The position numbers and the translations under genes were made by a program. This document shows positions 1 to 8,737 of a stretch of DNA of 64,000 nt, in pieces. The stretch is from Mycolicibacterium arenosum (GTDB taxonomy: Bacteria > Actinomycetota > Actinomycetes > Mycobacteriales > Mycobacteriaceae), in the NCBI RefSeq assembly GCF_024320865.1, contig NZ_JANDBD010000001.1, positions 186,001 through 250,000 on the forward strand, written 5' to 3'. Under the pieces are notes generated by a model, which saw nothing but the letters and a program-made list of their open reading frames with translations, was not told the DNA's origin and did no database searches. Position 1 is the first letter of the stretch. Each line of letters opens with the position of its first letter.

Positions 1-543
1 GTTGTGTCGCTTGTTCAACTCCGCCTGGATGTCGATGCTGCAGCGGACGGCCTCGGTCGGCTGCGCGAAGGCGATCATGAACCCGTCGCCCTGACTCTTG
101 ACGATGTAGCCGCTGTGCCGCTTCACGTGCCTGCCGACCAGCTTGTCGTGCCGGTCGATGAGCCGAACCCACGCGCGGTCGCCGATCCGTTCGTTGAGCG
201 CGGTGGACTCCTCGATGTCGGAGAACAGGATCGCGACGCGACCGCTCGGGGCGAGCCGAGCCAGGTCGGGTCGCTCGACCTCGGCCCAGTCCGCCAGGTC
301 CTCGATCGACGACCGCACCGCGGCGCCGAAGCCCTCCTTGCGCAGGATGTTCGCCGTCTGCCAGACCTGTTTGACCGCCTCGCGACCCCCGGCCATGAGG
401 TTGGCTCGGGTGTCGACCCTGCGCTGCGCGGCGGCGAGTTCCTCGGTGCGGCGAGCGAGGCGCCGGGACTGTACGACGATCACGACGGCCTCGGCGACGA
501 TGATGATGCCCAGTACGCAGAGCGCGGTCGTTGTTCCCGACAC
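1..543 (-). CDS. Class III adenylate/guanylate cyclase, C-terminus cut by window edge
   Basis: The gene runs off the left edge; 181 codons are visible from a GTG at 543. Residues 5-24 form one hydrophobic membrane segment, followed by a charged, probably coiled-coil stretch (25-45) and then the start of a class III cyclase catalytic domain. The first metal-binding Asp lies in FSDIEEST (D109). KSQGDGF (149-155) supplies the substrate-specifying Lys and the second metal Asp (D153). This is the membrane-anchored mycobacterial cyclase layout, predicted to make cAMP from ATP in the cytoplasm. The transition-state Asn/Arg pair lies beyond the window, so activity cannot be confirmed. It is divergent from the next gene with only 28 bp between start codons, so the two promoters must overlap. 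Confidence 0.88.
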   Translation of the reverse strand, partial: MSGTTTALCVLGIIIVAEAVVIVVQSRRLARRTEELAAAQRRVDTRANLMAGGREAVKQVWQTANILRKEGFGAAVRSSIEDLADWAEVERPDLARLAPSGRVAILFSDIEESTALNERIGDRAWVRLIDRHDKLVGRHVKRHSGYIVKSQGDGFMIAFAQPTEAVRCSIDIQAELNKRHN

Positions 544-571
544 GGTACGAGTATTGGATGCTGAAGCGGTG

Positions 572-1519
572 ATGCCCGTCAAGGTGCCCTATTACGAGAG
601 CCGTTTCGTCCGTGCCAACCACCCGACCGAAAACCGAGCGCTGTGGCTGCGTGAGACCCTGCTGCTGCCGAGCGCCGGGGAGTCAGTCGCCGACGTGTGG
701 CTGATGGTGTTCGACCCCGACGGCGCGGGGAACCGGGCGCTAAAAGCGGGCTACCCGCTGAGCCACTCGGACTACCGCTACGACGACTGGACGGCCCGCA
801 TCGGCGAGGCGACCATCGACGACTCGGCGGTGCGGGGTGCGATCGCCGCGGACGGCCGAGCGGCGACATGGGATCTGCGCATCGGATCCAGCGGGGCACC
901 GGAGGTCAAACTGCTGACCGACCGCGGCTATCGGGCGAAGTTCCCCACGGCCAAGACGATGGTGCGAGACCCGCTGGCGACCTTCGACGGCTCGGTGGAC
1001 TTCGGGGGCCGGTTCGACGTCCACGGGTGGCGGGGGAGCGTCAACCACAACTGGGGCAGGCGGCACACTCCGGCGTACGCGTTCGGGCAGGTGTGCGGTT
1101 TCGATGATGCCGCCGATGCGAGCCTCGAGATCGTCACCGCGCACGCGGCGATCGGACCGATCCGCCTGCCCGCCGCCACGCTGCTGGTGTTGCGTTGCGG
1201 CGGAGAGGAGTTCGCGGTGCGATCGGCGCTCGGGACACATCGCACCCGAGGGGACTACCGGCCGTTCGAGTGGTCGTTCGGAGCGCGCGTCGGGGGAGCG
1301 GTGATCGAGGGCGAGATGGCCGCCGACGCGGCGGACGTGATCGGGCTGACCTACTCCGACACGACCGGGCACACCAAGTTCTGCTACAACTCGGCGCTGG
1401 CGACGTGCCGCATCGAGCTGACCTCGGACGGTCGGCGCACCGAACTCATCGCGACCCGGCGGGCGATGCTGGAGATCCTGCTGCCCGAGCCGCACGAGGG
1501 CGTCCCGCTGCTGGCGTGA
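572..1519 (+). CDS. Conserved hypothetical protein, possibly lipocalin/CrtC-like fold
   Basis: A 315-residue protein; ATG 572 was chosen because longer versions would run through the divergent cyclase gene. An in-frame GTG at 569 is an alternative start. No signal peptide or membrane segment is visible. The sequence is rich in beta-prone, Gly/Trp/Arg-containing stretches, notably [20 protein letters not shown] near the middle and a C-terminal [10 protein letters not shown]. These weakly recall the duplicated lipocalin-like fold of the CrtC/AttH/tocopherol-cyclase group, in which an internal H-N-W motif recurs. No catalytic assignment is possible. It stands alone, divergent from the cyclase and convergent with the next gene. 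Confidence 0.75.
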   Translation: MPVKVPYYESRFVRANHPTENRALWLRETLLLPSAGESVADVWLMVFDPDGAGNRALKAGYPLSHSDYRYDDWTARIGEATIDDSAVRGAIAADGRAATWDLRIGSSGAPEVKLLTDRGYRAKFPTAKTMVRDPLATFDGSVDFGGRFDVHGWRGSVNHNWGRRHTPAYAFGQVCGFDDAADASLEIVTAHAAIGPIRLPAATLLVLRCGGEEFAVRSALGTHRTRGDYRPFEWSFGARVGGAVIEGEMAADAADVIGLTYSDTTGHTKFCYNSALATCRIELTSDGRRTELIATRRAMLEILLPEPHEGVPLLA

Positions 1520-1536
1520 CGGATCGTCCCGGTCGC

Positions 1537-1914
1537 TCAGCTGAACGCGGCGGTGACGGTCGCCATGTCGAAGTAGTCGCGCCAGACCGCGATCTTCCCG
1601 TCGCGCACCTCGAAGACGCCCATCACGGGCAGCGCCAGCTCGCGGCCGTCCTTGAAGCGCATCACGTCGGTGCGCTCGTTCATCACGACGTTCCCGTCGG
1701 CGACCTGCCGGTGCACCTGGAAGTCGATGCCGTCGACGGCCGCAAAGAAGCCCGCGATGAACTCCGTGATCGCCTCGCGCCCCTCGGCGGGCGGCATCGG
1801 AATGTTGTGATACACCGCGTCTTCGGTGAACCAGCCGGCCAGCTGGTCGGGGTCCGGTCGGACCCACAGTGCGCAGAACTCGGTCACGACGGTGTCGGCG
1901 CTGACTTCGGTCAT
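1537..1914 (-). CDS. Limonene-1,2-epoxide hydrolase family protein (SnoaL-like fold)
   Basis: A 125-residue protein of the small epoxide hydrolase family (alpha+beta barrel, NTF2/SnoaL fold). The catalytic set of Rhodococcus limonene epoxide hydrolase can be lined up: Tyr and Asn in YHNIP (Y35, N37), the Arg-x-Asp pair in ERTDV (R81, D83), and the second Asp in WRDYF (D113). Spacing is conserved to within one residue. M. tuberculosis EphG is the known mycobacterial member. The expected reaction is direct water opening of an epoxide without a covalent intermediate; the substrate is unknown, and a lipid or sterol epoxide is plausible. It is the last gene of the leftward operon that begins at 6579. 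Confidence 0.85.
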   Translation of the reverse strand: MTEVSADTVVTEFCALWVRPDPDQLAGWFTEDAVYHNIPMPPAEGREAITEFIAGFFAAVDGIDFQVHRQVADGNVVMNERTDVMRFKDGRELALPVMGVFEVRDGKIAVWRDYFDMATVTAAFS

Positions 1915-1973
1915 GCCCTATTGAGCCGCATCGGCGCAAGGTAAATCAACCCCGCCGGCGCGGCGGACGTCGG

Positions 1974-2750
1974 CTAGCGCTCGCGACGCAGCAGCCAGAT
2001 CTCCTCGGCCGGCCACCGTCGGGCCCACGACAGCGCTGACGCCGACCGATACGAGCTGGCGGCGTTCGGTCCCGGCTGCAGCTCGATCAAATCCTCGACC
2101 ACGAACCGGTTCGCCCGAAACAATCGGATCCAGTCGCCGTAGGGCAGCTGAAAGCACACCTCGTCGTCGACGTCGATGCGGTGCATCCCGAAGTAGTCCA
2201 GCGCCAGCTGCTCGCCAACCTCGTCGGCGTCGAGCGGCCAGCAGATCGTCTCGATCGGCGAGTGGTGGCTGAACGCGAACAGCCCTCCGGGGCGGAGCAG
2301 CCGCGCCGCCTCGGGCACGGTTCGATACGGGTCGGCGAACGTCATCGCCCCGTGGTCGCAGAACACCACGTCGAAGCTGGCATCCGCCAGCGGTACGGCC
2401 TCGGCGCTGGCGTGGACGAGCGGGAAATCGACGCCGGCCGCGGTCATCAGCCTGCGGGCGTGCTGAAGCTGGCGCCCAGACAGATCCAGACCCACCGGCA
2501 AGGCGCCGAGCCCGGCCAGCGCGATCGACCACTGCGCAGCGCCGCAACCGAATTCGAGGATCGTGCGACCCGCCACGTCGCCGAGTACGCGCAGCTCGGA
2601 TTCGGGTATCTGCGTCGTGCCCCAGGCGTATCCGCCGCTGGCTGCCAGGGTGTCACCGTGCTTGGCTTGATACTCGTCGCTGTAGCCGTCCCACATCGCC
2701 CGGTTGCGGGCCTCGTGCTCGCTGAGACCGGGGCCGGTGTCGCGAGCCAT
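1974..2750 (-). CDS. Class I SAM-dependent methyltransferase
   Basis: A 258-residue cytosolic methyltransferase. Motif I for SAM binding is ILEFGCGAAQW, followed by an acidic motif II (VGLDLSGRQ) and the motif IV/post region around FDVVFCDHGAMTF and RLLRPGGLFAFS, the usual UbiE/Methyltransf_11 order. The N-terminal NRAMWDGYSDEYQAKHG is a common lead-in of small-molecule methyltransferases. The acceptor cannot be told from sequence. It starts 27 bp after the aminotransferase fusion stops and is followed by the epoxide-hydrolase-like gene, so it is likely co-transcribed with both. Confidence 0.85.
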   Translation of the reverse strand: MARDTGPGLSEHEARNRAMWDGYSDEYQAKHGDTLAASGGYAWGTTQIPESELRVLGDVAGRTILEFGCGAAQWSIALAGLGALPVGLDLSGRQLQHARRLMTAAGVDFPLVHASAEAVPLADASFDVVFCDHGAMTFADPYRTVPEAARLLRPGGLFAFSHHSPIETICWPLDADEVGEQLALDYFGMHRIDVDDEVCFQLPYGDWIRLFRANRFVVEDLIELQPGPNAASSYRSASALSWARRWPAEEIWLLRRER

Positions 2751-2777
2751 TCCGTCACCCTAACGGGATCCGGTCGG

Positions 2778-5684
2778 CTACCAGCCTTCGGTGAGGACGC
2801 GGTCGAGTGCGTCGACGTAGAAGTCGGCGCCGGTGCGATCGATGCACAGCGGCGGCTTGGTCTTGAGGATGTTCTGATGGTCGCCGGTGGGCTGGATGAC
2901 GACGCCGAGGTCCAGCATGCGGTTGCAGATCGCCGCCGTCTCCACGGTCGCCGGGGTCAGCGTGTCGCGGTCGCGCACCATCTCGACGCCGAGATACAGG
3001 CCCATCCCGTGCACCGTGCCGATGATCGGATGACGTTCGCCCAACTCCTCGAGCCGCGCCTTCAGATGGCCGCCGACGCGTAAGGCGTTGCCCTGCAGGT
3101 CTTCCTCGGCCAGCACGTCGAGTACGGTCAGGCCGATCGCACACGACAGCGGGCTGCCGCCGGTGGACGAGAAGAAGTAGCCCTGCGAACTGAACGCGTC
3201 GGCGACGGCACGGCTGGTGATGACCGCGCCGAGCGGATAGCCGTTGCCCGTCGACTTGGCGACCGACACGATGTCGGGGATCACGCCCTGCTGATGGAAT
3301 CCCCAGAACCAGTGCCCCAGACGGCCGAACCCGACCTGCACCTCGTCGGCGATCGCCAACCCGCCGCTCGCGCGCAGCGCGCCGTACACCTCGGCGAGGT
3401 ACCCGTCCGGCAGCGCCATGCCACCCGCGTTGCCGTAGACGGTCTCGCAGATGAACCCGGCCGGTGGCCGACCCTGTGCCACCAGTTCCCGGATGCTCGC
3501 GACGGCGTCCGCCGCGTATTCGCCGACGTCGTCGCCGCGGTACTTGCCCCGAAAGCTGTTGGGCGACTCCACGGTGTGTACCCAGTCCGGCCGCGTCGTG
3601 AGCGCGTTCGGATTGTCGGCCGTCGACGTCGACACCGCGTCGGTGCCGTAGGTCCACCCGTGATACGCCTCCCGCATGGCGACGACGTCGCGGCGCCCGG
3701 TCGCCGCCAGCGCGAGCCGGATCGCGAGATCGCTCGCCTCGGAACCGGAGTTGACGAGGAACACCGTGTCGAGCGCGTCGGGCAGGGTGGCTGTGAGCCG
3801 CTCGCTGTACTCGACGACGGCCTCGTAGTTGAAGCGGGAGTTGGTGTTGAGCCTGCGGAGTTGACGGTTGGCGGCGTCGGCGACTCGCGGGTGCGCGTGC
3901 CCGAGCACGGCCACGTTGTTGACCATGTCCAGGTACACCCTGCCGCGCGTGGACATCAGGTGGTGTCGCCACCCGCGTTCGATCTGCGGCGGCGCGTCGT
4001 AGTAGTGCTCCTGCACGCGCGCGAAGCTGCTGTCACGGCGGGCGAGGAGATCCCGCTCCGCATCGGCTGACAGCGCGTCGAGGCCGAGAAGCGGTCGCGG
4101 ATCCCGGGTTAGCGCCAGCCAGCCGTTCGCGACGTCGGCGGGCACGTACGGCGGGGCGACAGGTGCGGACGCCGGCCGGATCGTGACCGAGGACCACCTG
4201 TCCTCGTCGATGGTGGCGAACGGCGCACCGGCTTCGACACGGCCGCCCGCCACGGCGACGGCGTCGGTCACGGTCACCACGTAGTCGCCGCCGTGCAGGA
4301 CGACCGCGCCGTCCTCGGTGTCGACGCGGCCCGACCACGGCGCCGCCAGCGTCGTGGTGTGTGCGGGCCACAGCGTCACGCCGGTGGACACCACGTCGGG
4401 CGTGTCCTGGGCGAGGAACGGTGCCCGCGTCAGCCGGGGTTCGCCGAAGCGGGTGACCACCAGCGACGCACCGCCGTCGACCGCCGTGCGCGCGGCCGCA
4501 TCCTCCACCGCGGTGCCGAACGCACCGGCGTCGAACACCTCCGAGGTGGAGGAGAGGTCGAGCGTGGTGACGGTCGCGGGATCGAGTCCGACGATGAGCG
4601 GCTCAGCGATGAGTGGCGAATGCTGTTGGGGGAAGCCGAGTTCAGCGATGATCACGCCGGTCATCACGTCGATGGGCACCGATGTCGCGATGGTGAACAT
4701 CCGCGCCTGACCGTCCGTCTGACCCGTCACGTACTCGTTGTCGGGATCCACGGCGGCCTGTTGCGCATCGCTGACGAGCAGCACCGCCGTCCGCAGCACC
4801 AGGAGCGGCCAGAGCGCGTTCGCCTCCGTCCGGCTCAGTGGCCGGATCGCGTGAAAAGCCTTGACAGCGGGCAGAATCGAGGTGGGACCGCATCCCGGAT
4901 GCCCCAGTACCGACGACGCGGTGACGGCGAGCTCGCTGACCGCCCAGCTGTCCGACAGGTCGCCGAAGTCGATGAGGCCGTCCGGAACCGGCGCGCCCAC
5001 AACGCGAGTCGCGACGACGTTGGCGTCGGTGAGGTCGAGGTGCACGGCCTGCCGCGGCAGCGCGTCGGCGACTGCGTCGATCCGATGGGTCGCGTCGGCG
5101 GCGGCCTGTTCGATGCGGGCCCGCAGCGCCGGATCGCCGACGTGCTCGGCCAGTGTGTCGACAACGGCCTTGCCGTAGCGCAGATCCCACTGCAGCGCGC
5201 GATCCAGGCCGGGATGCTCGAACGTCGCCAGCGCACGGCTGACGCGGCCGGACAGCTCGCCGAGTCCGGCGATCACCTCGGGTGCCAGGAAACCGTCGTC
5301 GACCAGCGCGCCGCCGGGCAGGTAGCGCAGGTACCGAACGTAGGCGGTGCCCTCGAGCAGGCCGGTCACCTCGGTGAGGACCTGTCCCGCGCGGTTGGGC
5401 AGCGGCACCGCGACCCGGACGTCGGGTTCGGCGTCCGCGATCAGCGCGGCGGCGGCGTCCTGCGCGTGCAGTTCGTCGGCGGTGAACGCCGGGTTGGCGA
5501 CCTTGAGCACGCCGAGCACGTCGCCGTCGTCGGCTGATACGAGGAAGTTCTGATCCTGTTGACTACCGAGCGATGTCACTCGCGCCGCGACGCCGTAGTG
5601 GTCCGCGAGCAGCTGCTGGGCCGCGGCGTCGGAGACCTGCGGCGCGGGTAGCTCGGGTTGTTCGAAGAAGTTGAAGCCGTTCAC
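2778..5684 (-). CDS. Three-part fusion: APH/SrkA-like kinase domain, M23-like barrel, class III aminotransferase
   Basis: A 968-residue fusion. GTG 5684 was preferred because upstream alternatives overlap the preceding gene; it leaves a 26-bp gap. Residues about 20-310 form an aminoglycoside/homoserine-kinase-like domain with Brenner motif HLDLTDAN (215-222) and metal Asp in LIDFGD (D239). Residues about 435-510 resemble a lysostaphin/M23-type beta barrel but lack a clear zinc triad. Residues about 550-968 are a class III PLP aminotransferase, with phosphate-binding NSGSEAS (645-651), cofactor Asp in IADEVQVGFGR (D780) and Schiff-base Lys in SVAKSTGNG (K810). Comparable fusions are known in proteobacteria and actinobacteria and recall enzymes acting on phosphorylated amino alcohols or hydroxylysine. 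A phosphorylate-then-transaminate or lyase sequence is inference. It sits second in a leftward operon. Confidence 0.88.
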   Translation of the reverse strand: MNGFNFFEQPELPAPQVSDAAAQQLLADHYGVAARVTSLGSQQDQNFLVSADDGDVLGVLKVANPAFTADELHAQDAAAALIADAEPDVRVAVPLPNRAGQVLTEVTGLLEGTAYVRYLRYLPGGALVDDGFLAPEVIAGLGELSGRVSRALATFEHPGLDRALQWDLRYGKAVVDTLAEHVGDPALRARIEQAAADATHRIDAVADALPRQAVHLDLTDANVVATRVVGAPVPDGLIDFGDLSDSWAVSELAVTASSVLGHPGCGPTSILPAVKAFHAIRPLSRTEANALWPLLVLRTAVLLVSDAQQAAVDPDNEYVTGQTDGQARMFTIATSVPIDVMTGVIIAELGFPQQHSPLIAEPLIVGLDPATVTTLDLSSTSEVFDAGAFGTAVEDAAARTAVDGGASLVVTRFGEPRLTRAPFLAQDTPDVVSTGVTLWPAHTTTLAAPWSGRVDTEDGAVVLHGGDYVVTVTDAVAVAGGRVEAGAPFATIDEDRWSSVTIRPASAPVAPPYVPADVANGWLALTRDPRPLLGLDALSADAERDLLARRDSSFARVQEHYYDAPPQIERGWRHHLMSTRGRVYLDMVNNVAVLGHAHPRVADAANRQLRRLNTNSRFNYEAVVEYSERLTATLPDALDTVFLVNSGSEASDLAIRLALAATGRRDVVAMREAYHGWTYGTDAVSTSTADNPNALTTRPDWVHTVESPNSFRGKYRGDDVGEYAADAVASIRELVAQGRPPAGFICETVYGNAGGMALPDGYLAEVYGALRASGGLAIADEVQVGFGRLGHWFWGFHQQGVIPDIVSVAKSTGNGYPLGAVITSRAVADAFSSQGYFFSSTGGSPLSCAIGLTVLDVLAEEDLQGNALRVGGHLKARLEELGERHPIIGTVHGMGLYLGVEMVRDRDTLTPATVETAAICNRMLDLGVVIQPTGDHQNILKTKPPLCIDRTGADFYVDALDRVLTEGW

Positions 5685-5709
5685 TGCCGTCAGCTCTTCG
5701 CGCGGGAAC

Positions 5710-6579
5710 TCATCGCTGCTGGGACACGAAGCGGACCACGACGTCGGTGAACGCGTCGTTGTCGTCACCCGCCGCGGTGTGCCCGGCGTCGGCCAACTCG
5801 ACGAACTCCGCGTGCGGCACCTTGGCGAGGAAGTCCTGCACGCCCTCCTCGCTGACGACGTCGGAGAGCTTGCCGCGGATCAGCAGGATGGGCACCTCCA
5901 GGTTGACGGCCGCCTGCTCCAGCTTGTGGAAGCGGGTGTACGGATCGTCCTGCGGCTTGGTGAGGAACGCCGGATCCCAGTGCCAGTACCAGCGGCCGTC
6001 CTCGCGCAGCCGCAGGTTCTTCTTCAGGCCTTCGACGCTCCGGGGCTTGGGACGATGCGGCAGATACGCGGCGACGGCTTCGGCGGCCTCCTCGAGCGAG
6101 GTGAAGCCCTCCAGCCCGCTGGCCATGAAATCGCGGATCTTGGCACTGCCGTTCTTCTCGAACTTCGGCACGACGTCGACGAGCACCAGCCGCGTGACCA
6201 GCTCCGGGCCCGCCTCGTGCGCCGCCTGGATACCGGTCAGCCCGCCCATGCTCGCGCCGATGAGGACCACGGGCCTGCCGATCTGATAGAGCACCTGCAG
6301 GGTGTCCTCGCACAGCGCCTCGACCGAGTAGTTCGCGTTCGGGGCGCGGTCGCTGTCGCCGTGGCCTCGGCTGTCCTTGGCGACGACGTGGTAACCGGCG
6401 TCGGCGAGGGTCTGGCCGGTGCTCTTCCAGGAGAACCGGTTCTGACCGCCGCCGTGCAGCATCAGGATCGTCGGCTTGTCGGCCGCCACCTCGGCGTCAC
6501 GGTTCCACTCGTCGGCCACCAGTGCCAGGTCGTCCACGCCTCGGAACGTCACGGTCTGGGGTGCACTAGTCACAGACAT
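5710..6579 (-). CDS. Alpha/beta hydrolase
   Basis: A 289-residue alpha/beta-hydrolase-fold enzyme. It has the oxyanion HGGGQNR loop near residue 43, nucleophile elbow GASMGG (Ser110), an acidic residue after strand 7 near LIRGKLSD, and a terminal His in DAGHTAAGDD. The serine nucleophile, rather than Asp, points to an esterase, C-C hydrolase or perhydrolase instead of an epoxide hydrolase. The substrate is not identifiable. It is the first gene of a leftward operon with the aminotransferase fusion, methyltransferase and epoxide-hydrolase-like enzyme, which together look like a small-molecule catabolic or tailoring set. The promoter must lie in the 82-bp region shared with the divergent VOC gene. 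Confidence 0.87.
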   Translation of the reverse strand: MSVTSAPQTVTFRGVDDLALVADEWNRDAEVAADKPTILMLHGGGQNRFSWKSTGQTLADAGYHVVAKDSRGHGDSDRAPNANYSVEALCEDTLQVLYQIGRPVVLIGASMGGLTGIQAAHEAGPELVTRLVLVDVVPKFEKNGSAKIRDFMASGLEGFTSLEEAAEAVAAYLPHRPKPRSVEGLKKNLRLREDGRWYWHWDPAFLTKPQDDPYTRFHKLEQAAVNLEVPILLIRGKLSDVVSEEGVQDFLAKVPHAEFVELADAGHTAAGDDNDAFTDVVVRFVSQQR

Positions 6580-6661
6580 AGCTGCACGTTATACGGGGCG
6601 TGCCCCCGTTCGTCACCGGCCCGCGGCGATGAGTTTCCGCGGGTGTGGAGGTCGACATCGC

Positions 6662-7135
6662 ATGCCCGCGATCACGCCGTGCCTCTGGTTCGAGAACAAC
6701 ACCCTGGAAGGAGCAGCCGAGTTCTACGTCTCGGTCTTCCCGAATTCGTCGGTCGGGGAGCTGCACCGCTACACCGAGGCCGGTCCGGGCACGCCAGGGG
6801 ACGTCGTCTACGGCACGTTCGTGCTCGACGGGCAGCGGTTCCTCGCCATCAACGGCAGCCCGCAGCCGTTCAGCGAGGCCGTCTCCTTCGAGGTGCTGTG
6901 CGCCGACCAGGACGAGGTCGACCACTACTGGGACACGCTGACCGACGGCGGCGAGGAATCGCAGTGCGGATGGCTCAAGGACCGCTTCGGCGTCTCCTGG
7001 CAGATCGTGCCGAAGCGGCTGTACGAGCTCGTCGAGCACGCCGATCCCGCGGTCGCCGCGGCGGCGACCGCCGCGATGCTGACGATGCGCAAGATCGTCG
7101 TCGCCGAATTGGAGGCCGCGGCTCGCACCGCGTGA
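6662..7135 (+). CDS. VOC-superfamily PhnB-like protein
   Basis: A 157-residue protein of the PhnB/3-demethylubiquinone-methyltransferase-like group within the vicinal-oxygen-chelate superfamily. It shows the usual opening (PCLWFENNTLEGAAEFYVSVF), a middle AINGSPQPFSEAVSFEVLC segment and the conserved CGWLKDRFGVSWQIVP block. Members are dimeric cytosolic proteins built of paired beta-alpha-beta-beta-beta units; many have no proven reaction. The start ATG 6662 follows a purine-rich GTGGAGG stretch. It is divergent from the hydrolase operon and not obviously tied to its rightward neighbours. Confidence 0.87.
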   Translation: MPAITPCLWFENNTLEGAAEFYVSVFPNSSVGELHRYTEAGPGTPGDVVYGTFVLDGQRFLAINGSPQPFSEAVSFEVLCADQDEVDHYWDTLTDGGEESQCGWLKDRFGVSWQIVPKRLYELVEHADPAVAAAATAAMLTMRKIVVAELEAAARTA

Positions 7136-7262
7136 CGTAGGCACCCACACCGGCTTCGCGAGCGGTCACCGCATACGATCCGTCGACGGGCACGTACGTT
7201 GGTCCGGACGGATGCGTCTACGCGCGGGCAGACCTGGCCCGTGACGACGATCAGGAGCGAAC

Positions 7263-7937
7263 ATGGGTGACGGTGCTGCTGCCCCCGAGGGGCCGCTGAG
7301 CGAGGCTGCGGAAGCACCCCCGGCTCCTGATCCAGCCGAGCTCGAGCAGCCGGCCGACGACGCCGACGAGTCGACCACCGAGGAAGCGGAAGCGGCCCAG
7401 AAGCACGGACGACACTCCATGCCGGCCGAGCCGAAGGCACCGAGGAAACCGCTGTCAGTCGTCGCGTGGGCCCTCATCGCGGGTCTGATCGTCCTCCTGG
7501 GGCTATCGGCGGCGGTCGGCTGGCTGGGGTGGACCGCCTACCAGGACCGCCAGGCGCAGGAGAAGCGCAACCTGTTCCTGCAGGTCGGCAGGCAGGGCGC
7601 GGTGAACCTCACCACCATCGACTTCGCGCACGTCGACGACGACGTGAAGCGCATCCTCGACTCGGCGACCGGGTCCTTCTACGACGAGTTCCAAGGCCGC
7701 TCGCAGCCGTTCACCCAAGTGGTCAAGCAGGTGAAGTCGCGGTCGGTCGGCAACGTCACCGAGGCGGGTGTCGAGTCGCAAACGGACACCGAGGCGCAGG
7801 TTCTGGTGGCGGTCACGGTCAACACGACGGTCGAGGGCCAGCCCGACCAGGCGCCGCGTGCGTGGCGGATGCGAATCCTGGTGCAGGAGACGGGCGAAGA
7901 CGAAGCCAAGGTGGCCAACGTGGAGTTCGTTCCGTGA
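7263..7937 (+). CDS. Orphan Mce-associated membrane (Mam/Omam-like) protein 1
   Basis: A 224-residue protein with a long acidic, Pro/Ala-rich cytoplasmic N-terminus (1-60), one membrane span (about 65-90) and an extracytoplasmic domain of about 130 residues. That domain has the Mam pattern: R/Q-rich exit from the membrane, a helix around TTIDFAHVDDDVKRILDSATGS, then YDEF and alternating beta strands. Mam and Omam proteins are known to stabilise Mce lipid-import complexes. No mce genes are nearby, so this is an orphan. CAGGAG lies 5 nt before the ATG. Its stop overlaps the next GTG by 3 bp, so the pair is translationally coupled. Confidence 0.87.
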   Translation: MGDGAAAPEGPLSEAAEAPPAPDPAELEQPADDADESTTEEAEAAQKHGRHSMPAEPKAPRKPLSVVAWALIAGLIVLLGLSAAVGWLGWTAYQDRQAQEKRNLFLQVGRQGAVNLTTIDFAHVDDDVKRILDSATGSFYDEFQGRSQPFTQVVKQVKSRSVGNVTEAGVESQTDTEAQVLVAVTVNTTVEGQPDQAPRAWRMRILVQETGEDEAKVANVEFVP

Positions 7938-8737
7938 CAGAACCAGGTGAGCAGAAGCGCCGGACGCGACACATCCTGAAGCGGTCCAGCCTCGGAGAGT
8001 CCAAGGTCGCCGCGGAGAGTGCGTCCGATGAGACCGCCGAGACGCCGGTCAGTCTGGCCAAGGAGCCGGAGTCGGCCGCGATCGAGGAGACCTCCGAGCC
8101 GATTGCCGAGGAGCCGGCCGACCAGGAGCCGGTTGCCGAGGAGCCGGTTGCCGAGGAGCCGGTTGCCGAGGAGCCGGGCGACGAGAAGCCGGGCGACGGC
8201 GCAGTCGACACCGCCGACGAGTCAGTCGGCGATCCCGCTCCGGAGCAGCGTGGCGGCAGGGTCGCCAAGGTGTTCGCGTTCGGCGTGGTGCCCTTCCTCG
8301 CAGTGGTGGTCGCCGTCGCGGTGGGGTGGCTGGCGTTCGTCGACATCAGGTCGGATCAGGTTGCCGCTGCCCGTGATCAGGCCGTGCAGGCCGCCAAGGA
8401 CAGCACGATCACGCTGCTCTCGTACAACCCGGACAGTGTCGAACAGCAGCTGACCGATGCCCGCGGACTGCTCACCGGCGAATTCAAGGACTCCTACACC
8501 CAGCTGACGACGGACGTCGTGATCCCCGGCGCGAAGCAGCAGCGGATCTCCGCCGTCGCGACCACGCCGCGCGCCGCGTCGGTGTCCACCGAGACCGATC
8601 ACGCGGTGGTGCTGGTGTTCGTCAACCAAACCGTGGTGGTCGGCGACAGTCAGCCGAGCGCGACCATCTCCAGCGTCCGAGTCACGTTGGAGAAGGTCGA
8701 CGGAAAGTGGCTCATCTCCAAATTCGAGCCGGTCTGA
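7934..8737 (+). CDS. Orphan Mce-associated membrane (Mam/Omam-like) protein 2
   Basis: A 267-residue paralogue of the preceding protein, starting at GTG 7934 inside the previous stop. It has a very acidic N-terminal tail with an imperfect five-residue repeat (EEPVA type, about residues 56-87), one membrane span (about 110-136), and a Mam-type external domain with TITLLSYNPDSVEQQL, GLLTGEFKDSY and a C-terminal SSVRVTLEKVDGKWLISKF. Two adjacent Mam-type genes recall M. tuberculosis OmamA/OmamB, which support Mce1 and Mce4 stability. Which Mce system is served is not visible here. Its stop overlaps the ATG of the next gene by one base. Confidence 0.86.
   Translation: MTEPGEQKRRTRHILKRSSLGESKVAAESASDETAETPVSLAKEPESAAIEETSEPIAEEPADQEPVAEEPVAEEPVAEEPGDEKPGDGAVDTADESVGDPAPEQRGGRVAKVFAFGVVPFLAVVVAVAVGWLAFVDIRSDQVAAARDQAVQAAKDSTITLLSYNPDSVEQQLTDARGLLTGEFKDSYTQLTTDVVIPGAKQQRISAVATTPRAASVSTETDHAVVLVFVNQTVVVGDSQPSATISSVRVTLEKVDGKWLISKFEPV
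8101..8190 (+). repeat. In-frame 15-bp tandem repeat (VNTR-like) coding EEPVA units
   Basis: Three perfect copies of a 15-mer beginning GGTTGCCGAG lie at 8131-8145, 8146-8160 and 8161-8175. Diverged copies flank them at 8101-8115, 8116-8130 and 8176-8190. Because the unit is a multiple of three, copy-number change would lengthen or shorten the acidic tail of the Mam-like protein without breaking frame. Confidence 0.9.

Noticed and set aside
4..564. Long open frame on the + strand at the left edge
   Set aside because: It is the antisense shadow of the class III cyclase, whose metal-binding and substrate motifs are clear on the minus strand.
740..1939. Long minus-strand frame opposite the hypothetical gene at 572
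   Set aside because: Arg-rich, low-complexity composition typical of a shadow frame in high-GC DNA; it also runs through the epoxide-hydrolase-like gene.
8101..8190. CRISPR-like repeats
   Set aside because: The 15-bp units are contiguous without spacers and encode an in-frame protein repeat.
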